Below, piece by piece: positions 56,701-64,000 of a stretch of 64,000 nt of DNA. Location of the stretch: contig NC_088306.1 of NCBI RefSeq assembly GCF_032854445.1, positions 1,674,501 to 1,738,500 on the forward strand, given 5' to 3'. The DNA comes from Liolophura sinensis. Its lineage: Eukaryota > Mollusca > Polyplacophora > Chitonida > Chitonidae. The notes beneath the pieces are model-generated. The model saw only the letters and a program-made list of their open reading frames with translations, was not told the DNA's origin and searched no databases. Every line of letters starts with the position of its first letter. The stretch's first letter is position 1. A program made the position numbers and the translations under genes.

Positions 56701-59700
56701 ACTACACGGCTGACACAGCACATTGTTCCCGCTGATAAAGGCACTAGTAAGTACACCACACAGCTGACACAGCACATTGTGCCCACTGATAAAGGCACTT
56801 GTAAGTACACTACACAGCTGACACAGCACATTGTGCCGACTGATAAAGGCACTTGTAAGTAGACTACACGGCTGACACAGCACATTGTGCCCGCAGATAA
56901 AGACACTTGTAAGTACACTACACGGCTGACACAGCACATTGTGCCCGCTGGTAAAGGCATTTGTAAGTACACTACACGGCTGACACAGCACATTGTGCCC
57001 GCTGATAAAGGCACTTGTAAGTACACTACACGGCTGACGCAGCGCATTGTGCCCGCTGGTAAAGGCACTTGTAAGTACACTACACAGCTGACACAGCACA
57101 TTGTGCCCGCTGATAAAGGCACTTGTAAGTGCACTACACGGCTGGCGCAGCGCATTGTGCCCGCTGGTAAAGGCACTTGTAAGTACACTACTCGGCTGAC
57201 ACAGCACATTGTGCCCGCTGATAAAGGCACTTGTAAGTACACTACACAGCTGACACAGCACATTGTGCCCACTGATAAAGGCACTTGTAAGTACACTACA
57301 GGGCTGACACAGCACATTGTGCCCGCTGGTAAAGACACTTGTAAGTACACTACACGGCTGACACAGCACATTGTGCCCACTGATAAAGGCACTTGTAAGT
57401 AGACTACACGGCTGACACAGCACATTGTGCCTCCTGATAAAGGCACTTGTAAGTACACTACACGGCTGACACAGCACATTTTGCCCGCTGATAAAGGCAC
57501 TTGTAAGTAGACTACACGGCTGACACAGCACATTGTGCCCGCAGATAAAGACACTTGTAAGTACACTACACGGCTGACACAGCACATTGTGCCCGCTGAT
57601 AAAGGCACTTGTAAGTACACTACACGGCTGACACAGCACATTGTGCCGACTGATAAAGGCACTTGTAAGTAGACTACACAGCTGACACAGCACATTGTGC
57701 CGACTGATAAAGGCACTTGTAAGTAGACTACACAGCTGACACAGTACACTGTGCCCACTGATAAAGGCACTTGTGAGTACACTACACGGCTGACACAGCA
57801 CATTGTGCCCGCTGGTAAAGGCATTTGTAAGTAGACTACACAGCTGACACAGCACATTGTGCCCGCTGATCAAGGCACTTGTGAGTACACCACACGGCTG
57901 ATGCAGCACATTGTGCCCGCTGATAAAGGCACTTGTAAGTACACCACACGGCTGACACAGCACATTGTATCCGCTGATAAAGACACTTGTAAGTACACTA
58001 CACGGCTGACACAGGACATCGTGCCCGCTGGTAAAGTACGCACTGTACTTGATACAGTAGTTATTTTATGCCGCACTTACAAATATTTCACCTAAATGAC
58101 ATCGGAAACATCTTCATTAACTGTATCTTTCTCCTCACTTTATTATTCTACATTTAAATTGAGGGCTTCATTTTTGTCATTATTAACAGGATTTAGATGG
58201 ATTTTTTTTCTTAATCTAGTCCAAATCTGTTCCACCAAGTAGTTGCTCTAAGTGAAGATGTGTATGTTTATAACAGTTTGATGTAACAAATTGTGGGAAT
58301 TTCACGGTGTGAAATATTGTGTATTCTACTATAATAAAACTGTGAACTTGACTGTGACTTTTTTAAGGAGTTTCTCCAAGTTTTGGATTATGAGACTCAT
58401 TACGAGTCTGATTCCCTGATTCCCATCCTGTGGGCGCCCATTCCACAATTTCTGTTTCTGACTTGTCAAAACTGAAAAACTCTTTACGATGCTTACTTTT
58501 TGATACTAGTTGTTGAAATGTAGTCACATCATTCTCTAGGCCAAAATTTCAATTTCCAAAGCCCAACAGTAAGCTTTAAGATCATGTTTCAAAATTTGAC
58601 TTGAGTCAGAAATGGTTTTGTGGAATCGTTATTTGGCTCTGGGATCGCGTAGCAATCTAAGACTTGTGACAACATTTCAGATCACTTTAAAATTGTTATT
58701 TCGTATGTAACAAGTTCTAAATATTGTTTGACAAAATAAATTCTGGGTAAGTTGTTGTAAAATAAATTTTGAGCTAAAATAACAGAAAGGAACATACAGT
58801 ACCAAGTTTGATGATGGAAATTTTGATTTTAGTCTAAGATCACTTTGCAATCCCGGGGAAAGATATCTAAATCTCCTGCTCTGAATGCTGCTGTCATCAA
58901 AATGTACCTACATACAGTCTCAAATCGTCTGTATTTCTTTCATTGGCCAAGCAGTCATGACGATGGGTAACATATTTGTGTATCTTGTCATTTGATGGTA
59001 ATTTCAGTGGATGCTATGTTTGAGGCGATGTCAGACTGTCAAGCTTTACACCCAGATGATGAGGACTCCTTCTCTGATGGTGACGATGGTAAGCATGGTA
59101 ACGAGTCTGTACGCAAGCGGGATGAAGGCCATGACTTTATGAGTGGTGATCAAATAATCAATACTATAACATTCAAATTGAGAAGTAAATGTTGTCTTTC
59201 TCCACAAAATCTGACGCGTCATGTAAGGAAATCCCGGTTTTTCAGGGTCCATTGTGCTTTCAAATTTGGAGACGTGTTTGATGGAAGTGTACTAGGTTAG
59301 ATGTACACATAATCTGTGTATCTCTAACTGTGCCCCATCCCCCCCCCCCCCAATCTGTATTAATTAACTAGACAATCACTGTACAAGTTGAAACCTGACG
59401 ACTGTGTGAAACATCAGTCCCATGATACACTCAACTAGTGGGTTAATGGTTGTCTTTCATCACAGCAACACACGAGTCGCAAGTTCAGATTTGGTCTTTG
59501 TGAGGAAATTTGTACATTCCCCGGGTCACACTACTTCTGAGTCCTTGCCATCAATCAGTATGCATGGCTGTTTTCACTGTCTTTCGTTCATTATAGACCA
59601 CTTGTCTTCAACCAGTATGGTGTGTACATCTGCACATGTACATCACATTTGGGAAAGTTTCTCAGTAACCTGCCAAAGGTCAGTGGTTTATGCCGGGCAT

Positions 59701-62555
59701 CCTGGTTTCTTCTAGTGATCTGACACTCTTGAGTATGGCATCGAAGAACACAGAAATAGAATATATGATATCAATAAATCATATTACATATTTAAACATT
59801 CTCCACAGATGGGTATTATGAAGATGCAGAAGAGGCTGAGCTGACTCAGCAAGGGCAGGCAACCCTGGACAGACTAGAGGAGATGTTTATGGCCAGGGGG
59901 GATAACCCACATGTTCATCCAAACGGACAAATCCAGCTGGAGGCCCCTGGACCAGGTGAGACAGAATTATGATGTGGATGTGAGAAATGGTGTGATTAGG
60001 TACAGGTACATGTGTGATGTCAGGACCAGGTGAGGCAGTATTGTGATGTGGATGTGAGAAATGGTGTGATTAGATACAGGTACATGTGTGATGTCAGGAC
60101 CAGGTGAGACAGTATTGTGATGTGGATGTGAGAAATGGTGTGATTAGATACAGGTACGTGTGTGATGTCATAACCAGATGAGACAGTATTGTGATGTGGA
60201 TGTGAGAAATGGTGTGATAAGATACAGGTACATGTGTGATGTCAGGACCAGGTGAGGCAGTATTGTGATGTGGATGTGAGAAATGATGTGATTAGATACA
60301 GGTACGTGTGTGATGTCATAACCAGATGAGACAGTATTGTGATGTGGATGTGAGAAATGGTGTGATAAGATACAGTTACATGTGTGATGTCAGGACCAGG
60401 TGAGGCAGTATTGTGATGTGGATGTGAGAAATGATGTAATTAGATACAGGTACGTGTGTGATGTCATAACCAGATGAGACAGTATTGTGATGTGGATGTG
60501 AGAAATGATGTGATAAGATACAGGTACATGTGTGATGTCAGAACCAGGTGAGGCAGTATTGTGATGTGGAAGTGAGAAATGGTGTGATTAGATACAGGTA
60601 CACATGTGATGTCAGGACCAGGTGAGGCAATATTGTGATGTGGATGTGAGAAATGGTGTGATTAGATACAGGTACAAGCGTGATGTCAGGACCAGGTGAG
60701 ACAGTATTGTGATGTGGATGTGAGAAATGATGTGATAAGATACAGGTACATGTGTGATGTCAGGACCAGGTGAGACAGTATTGTGATGTGGATGTGAGAA
60801 ATGGTGTGATTAGATACAGGTACATGTGTGATGTCAGAACCAGGTGAGACAGTATTGTGATGTGGATGTGAGAAATGATGTGATAAGATACAGGTACACG
60901 TGTGATGTGAGTACCAGGTGAGGCAGTATTGTGATGTGGATGTGAGAAATGGTGTGATAAGATACAGGTACATGTGTGATGTCAGAACCAGGTGAGGCAG
61001 TATTGTGATGTGGAAGTGAGAAATGGTGTGATTAGATACAGGTACACATGTGATGTCAGGACCAGGTGAGGCAATATTGTGATGTGGATGTGAGAAATGG
61101 TGTGATTAGATACAGGTACAAGCGTGATGTCAGGACCAGGTGAGACAGTATTGTGATGTGGATGTGAGAAATGATGTGATTAGATACAGGTACGTGTGTG
61201 ATGTCATAACCAGGTGAGACAGTATTGTGATGTGGATGTGAGAAATGGTGTGATGAGATACAGGTACATGTGTAATGTCAGAACCAGGTGAGGCAGTATT
61301 GTGATGTGGATGTGAGAAATGGTGTGATTAGATACAGGTACAGGTACATGAGTGATGTCAGGACCAGGTGAGACAGTATTGTGATGTGGATGTGAGAAAT
61401 GATGTGATTAGATACAGGTACATGTGTGATGTCAGGACCAGGTGAGACAGTATTGTGATGTGGATGTGAGAAATGGTGTGATTAGATACAGGTACAGGTA
61501 CATGAGTGATGTCAGGACCAGGTGAGACAGTATTGTGATGTGGATGTGAGAAATGGTGTGATTAGATACAGGTACAGGTACATGAGTGATGTCAGGACCA
61601 GGTGAGACAGTATTGTGATGTGGATGTGAGAAATGGTGTGATTAGATACAGGTACATGAGTGATGTCAGGACCAGGTGAGACAGTATTGTGATGTGAATG
61701 TGAGAAATGGTGTGATTAGATACAGGTACATGTGTGATGTCAGGACCAGGTGAGACAGTATTGTGATGTGGATGTGAGAAATGATGTGATTAGATACAGG
61801 TACGTGGATGTGAGAAATGATGTGATTAGATACAGGTACAAGCGTGATGTGAGTACCAGGTGAGGCAGTATTGTGATGTGGATGTGAGAAATGGTGTGAT
61901 TAGATACAGGTACATGTGTGATGTGAGAACCAGATGAGACAGTATTGTGATGTGGATGTGAGAAATGGTGTGATTAGATACAGGTACATGTGTGATGTCA
62001 GATCCAGGTGAGACAGTATTGTGATGTGGAAGTGAGAAATGATGTGATTAGATAATTGGAAGCACATGACGACAGTTTTGCTGTATTTCATGTAGCAGTC
62101 TTGCAAGATTTTTTGACAGCACAATCATTTTAATGACATGGTTTTATTTCGTGCTTGGGAAGGTGTGGCAGCCACTTGCGGATGGTCATGAGTATTCAGC
62201 GGGCTCTGCCCGGTTTCCTTCCACCATAATGCTGGTCACCTTCGTATATGTGAAATATTCTTGCATATTGTGTAAAGTTCCATTAGAATAAAAACATGGA
62301 CATCACAATACTGGCTGGCATGTAAGTGAAAAATTCTTGAGTGTTGCGTGTAAACAACGATCAAATGAATCCATAAATAAATGAATGCTGTGTTTCCTGT
62401 CTTGGCATATGGTTATTCTGGTCTGACAGATGTCTGTAGTCAAATCCTGTATAATGCGGGGAGCTAATGAACAATTTAAATGTCTCTTGGCAGTGCCCGA
62501 GCAGGGATCAGAAGAACCTATGGACCAGGGTCAATTTGAAGATGCCGACGGGTGA
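50708..62555 (+). CDS. CLNS1A: Methylosome subunit pICln (six exons)
   Basis: Exons 50708-50829, 51802-51938, 53408-53506, 59008-59088, 59809-59955 and 62494-62555; all junctions are GT/AG and phases agree (2,1,1,1,1), giving 215 residues (human about 237). pICln is the cytosolic chaperone that holds Sm proteins and hands them, with PRMT5 and WDR77, to the SMN complex during snRNP assembly. Visible family marks are RSFPPP near the N-terminus, GSGSLYITES then SWISD, LEYKKISLHAVSRD (PH-like fold), an acidic loop (DESSSSSSDEDD), RFVPADKGTLDAMFEAM, CQALHPDDED, TQQGQATLDRLEEM and the conserved terminal QFEDAD. The exon 3/4 junction (ACT T|TG GAT) gives TLDAMF, as the family expects. Introns 3 and 5 start with minisatellites that duplicate their own donor sites. 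An ATTAAA (62574) lies 19 bases after the stop. Confidence 0.95.
51690..51770 (+). repeat. SINE family A tail fragment in pICln intron 1
   Basis: CATATAAATAAAAAATTCTT, GAGCGTGGGTTAAACACTAA and GCAAATCAATCA. It ends about 30 bp before the exon 2 acceptor. Confidence 0.45.
52028..53185. repeat. Short tandem repeats in pICln intron 2
   Basis: Two blocks (about 52028-52205 and 52805-53185) of a 19-24 bp motif built on CCATATCCTGACAAACCTG with ATGAAAACCACCATATCCTG variants. They are separated by a SINE-like element (52497-52660) and a family-A SINE tail (52765-52808). This array starts about 90 bp after the exon 2 donor and does not contain it, unlike those in introns 3 and 5. Confidence 0.85.
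52497..52660 (+). repeat. tRNA-like SINE (family D)
   Basis: GTGGTCAGCACATAAGACTG, then TCGGTTCAATTCCCAG, a clear B box of a tRNA promoter, followed by a body ending TAATTAAACGC. Not a folded tRNA gene. A single copy in the window. Confidence 0.45.
53485..58036 (+). repeat. 54-bp minisatellite carrying the exon 3 end and splice donor, 84 periods
   Basis: The first unit starts at 53485, inside exon 3, and the last, truncated one at 58021; 4536 bp is exactly 84 x 54. Checkpoints at 54025, 55051, 56131 and 57211 are all in register, so I see no net indel. Each unit is 22 bp of exon 3 (GTGCCCGCTGATAAAGGCACTT) followed by intron start GTAAGTACAC...CAGCACATT. Nearly all units keep GTAAGT or GTGAGT; two (about 56259 and 56691) lose the GT. 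Sense frame is VPADKGTCKYTTRLTQHI per unit, with TAG stops in about 12 units. Higher-order copies exist: 55921 and 56353 begin matching blocks 432 bp (8 units) apart. Both long antisense frames are by-products. Confidence 0.97.
53506..53622 (+). promoter_or_regulatory. Three successive in-frame 5' splice sites
   Basis: Donors CACTT|GTAAGT occur with GT at 53507, 53561 and 53615. The first gives the family-standard protein. The second or third would add 18 or 36 residues (QRIVPADKGT type) in frame, because the unit is 54 bp. The sense frame stops at TAG 53620-53622, so use of any later donor would put a premature stop in the mRNA. Which donors are used is unknown. Confidence 0.6.
58037..59007 (+). 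other. Non-repetitive remainder of pICln intron 3
   Basis: It contains a degraded SINE tail in reverse (TTTTATGCCGCACTTACAAA, 58065) and, at 58500-58640, a block shared with 17060-17162 (CAGTAAGCTTTAAGATCATG, TTGACTTGAGTCAGAAA). The acceptor TTTCAG ends at 59007. Confidence 0.5.
59665..59775 (+). repeat. Degraded SINE family A in pICln intron 4
   Basis: AACCTGCCAAAGGTCAGTGG, GCCGGGCATCCTGGTTTCTT and CACTCTTGAGTATGGCATCG follow the family-A order with many changes. Just upstream, a C-run lies at 59339-59350. Confidence 0.4.
59949..62056 (+). repeat. 74-bp minisatellite carrying the exon 5 splice donor, about 28 copies
   Basis: ACCAGGTGAG occurs at the real exon 5 donor (59951) and again at 60025, 60099 and on at mostly 74-bp steps to about 62010. 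The unit is GGACCAG|GTGAG(A/G)CAG, then TATTGTGATGTGGATGTGAG, AAATGGTGTGATTAGATAC and AGGTACATGTGTGATGTCA. Only seven exonic bases are included. Some units have small insertions (an extra AGGTAC) or lose part of the unit (about 61800). Read-through of the first donor meets TGA within six codons. Confidence 0.95.
62150..62385 (+). repeat. SINE family A, tail duplicated
   Basis: GGATGGTCATGAGTATTCAG, GCCCGGTTTCCTTCCACCAT and TGTGAAATATTCTTGCATAT, then a second tail-like stretch at 62318-62385 (AAGTGAAAAATTCTTGAGTG, CCATAAATAAATGAATG). It lies between the 74-bp array and exon 6. Confidence 0.65.
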
Positions 62556-63159
62556 AGAGATGAAGGAAGAAACATTAAAATTATCATACAAATATTTGTC
62601 ATTCGATTGTCGTGCTATCCATCGTTTTCATTGAAGCTGCTGTCAGTAACAGTGGAGTTCTTGTGTTCATTGTCATCCTCTTGTCACCCACCAAAATGCA
62701 AATGGTATTAACCATGCCGTTGTGCTTAATTGTCATTGAACTGTTCCATTTTCAGTATATGTGAGACGCAAGGAATGTTTGCTTGGAGGTGCTTAAATGT
62801 AATGCTGGAAGAGAAAATTCTGTTCCATATTTTTTTCTGTCTTTGTTTTTCACATTTCTTGACGTGAAGCCTATTCATGGTATTGGTGATGTTCATTTCA
62901 AGGAAAGTTAGAAGCTACTCGGAAATGTAGTAATTAACGTGAAGCAGGGTTTCAGTCATTAATGTGTTGAAATTAATCATCATTGTGAAATGGCAATGAA
63001 AGATGTGAAGGACTATTTTTGTACTATGTGAGAGGTTAATGAAAAAAAAAAGAGAAAACATGGCTGATTAGTAGAATGTGGAAGCTTCACTCTGCCATAA
63101 TTTAAAGCTATCTGTAAAATGATGGAATAAGCATTGGCAATTTGCAAGTTTGCTTTACT
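62556..63159 (+). other. Probable pICln 3' UTR and downstream sequence
   Basis: Begins directly after the TGA. Possible polyadenylation signal ATTAAA at 62574-62579. No other gene seen. Confidence 0.4.
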
Positions 63160-63312
63160 TCTGCATGTATGTGTGCAGTCTGCATGTATGTGTGCAGTCT
63201 GCATGTATGTGTGCAGTCTGCATGTATGTGCGCAGTCTGCATGTATGCGTGCAGTCTGCATGTGTGCATGTATGCGTGCAGTCTGCATGTGTGCGTGCAG
63301 TCTGCATGTGTG
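63160..63312. repeat. 19-bp tandem repeat downstream of pICln
   Basis: About eight copies of TGCATGTATGTGTGCAGTC with T/C and A/G variants. The cysteine/valine-rich and histidine/threonine-rich frames here have no other support. 63313-64000 holds nothing I can annotate. Confidence 0.93.
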
Positions 63313-64000
63313 CGAAAGACAAAAAATGAAAAAATGGTCTCATTGAATAGAGATCTGATTAAGTTCTGCATGCAGGCAGCAATTATACCAAAGTGAAGGA
63401 ATGTTATAAAGGTGATGGATTCATGTCTGTGTCTTGTACATGTAAATTGCCTCAGGATACAAGTGACATAGATAAGTTCCAGTCAGTCCGGTGTCAGTAC
63501 CAGCTTTGTTTCCAGCATGTCATTGCAGTGAGGCAGCATTATGCCGCCAGGAGATCGCTTTGTTGCGAATGAGACCAAAATGGCACTTTCAGTGGTTAAC
63601 ATTTCAACCTGTGAACATTGAAAAAGAAAGAAAGTGGAAGCTAATACTGTTCTTTTTTCTTTGTAATATAAGAAACCCAATGGCGTGGGTTGTGTGGTTA
63701 GGCAGATGAAGGTAGACCTACATGTATGTCTAATCAGTATACAAAACATGTCGAGTGTAAAAACATTGTAGCAGGTTAGAAAACAGTCATGCCCTTGACT
63801 GTATTATGTGTATATGCAGGTACATTAAGTAAGGTTATCTGTATGGTAATTTACTCTTGCTTTGATTACTTTTTTCCTTTGTTTTTTGTTGTTTTGTTAT
63901 TTTTTCTGTACCGATACTCTGGTTTTTATAATTTGAAAATTTTGGTTACATTATATTTGTGAAAAAAAAAAATGTCAACATCAGGTGCATCCAAGAAACA

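Noticed and set aside
53635-57402. Sense frames of 117-369 codons (VPADKGTCKYTT type) as repeat proteins
   Set aside because: They are continuous with the exon 3 repeat unit and broken by TAG in about 12 units. Only the first three units connect to a real exon.
53566-57963. 1465-codon antisense open frame in the pICln intron array (also 932- and 388-codon frames)
   Set aside because: The repeat is 54 bp and lacks stops in two antisense frames, so any array of this length is open. It encodes only the monotonous repeat and lies inside an intron of a verified gene.
63013-63396. Cysteine-rich or histidine-rich small proteins near the right end
   Set aside because: All frames translate one 19-bp tandem repeat.

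Overview
This is eukaryotic, intron-bearing, repeat-rich DNA from an animal. The gene families (a GRL101-type LDLa/LRR receptor, a galaxin-like di-cysteine protein, a pICln orthologue) and the abundant tRNA-derived SINEs suggest a marine lophotrochozoan, most likely a mollusc or a brachiopod. I cannot name the species. A 200-base run of N (3944-4143) shows it is a draft scaffold.

Layout. 1-6.2 kb: SINEs, a segment also present at 19-20.7 kb, and a nine-copy 89-bp array. 6.3-9.6 kb: a two-exon secreted galaxin-like gene (+) whose second exon is a nearly identical 81-bp coding repeat. 10-18.5 kb: wrecks of transposons (Tc1-like transposase, a Jockey-like LINE on the minus strand, C-terminal reverse transcriptase fragments). 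18.7 kb: a decayed second copy of the galaxin signal-peptide exon. 19-26 kb: duplicated sequence, a 32-bp array, a SINE, MITE-like elements and otherwise empty DNA. 26.5-33.8 kb: a complete two-exon receptor gene on the minus strand (CUB, C-type lectin, LDLa, LRR, 7TM), about 1975 residues once joined. 34-42.3 kb: SINEs, a 21-bp array and a pogo-like DNA transposon with terminal inverted repeats. 42.7-47.4 kb: an inverted, broken copy of the receptor gene. 44.2-44.5 kb: a compact NF-Y/E2F/NRF1-type promoter-like cluster. 50.7-62.6 kb: a complete six-exon pICln (CLNS1A) gene on the plus strand.

The most unusual signal is inside the pICln gene. Two of its five introns begin with a large minisatellite whose repeat unit includes the end of the preceding exon and the 5' splice site itself. 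In intron 3, 84 exact 54-bp periods (4.5 kb) each carry the exon-3 end plus a consensus GTAAGT donor. The unit is 18 codons long, so the first three donors could be used without breaking the frame; a stop then closes the frame. In intron 5 a separate 74-bp array (about 28 copies) repeats the exon-5 donor CAG|GTGAG, but there read-through hits a stop at once. I call these donor-seeded minisatellites.

The genes do not form an operon or pathway. pICln is a housekeeping snRNP-assembly chaperone, the receptor is an orphan surface protein, and the galaxin-like protein is probably extracellular matrix. What links them is local tandem duplication: of splice junctions (pICln), of coding repeats (galaxin-like), of exons (18.7 kb) and of a whole gene (receptor and pseudogene).
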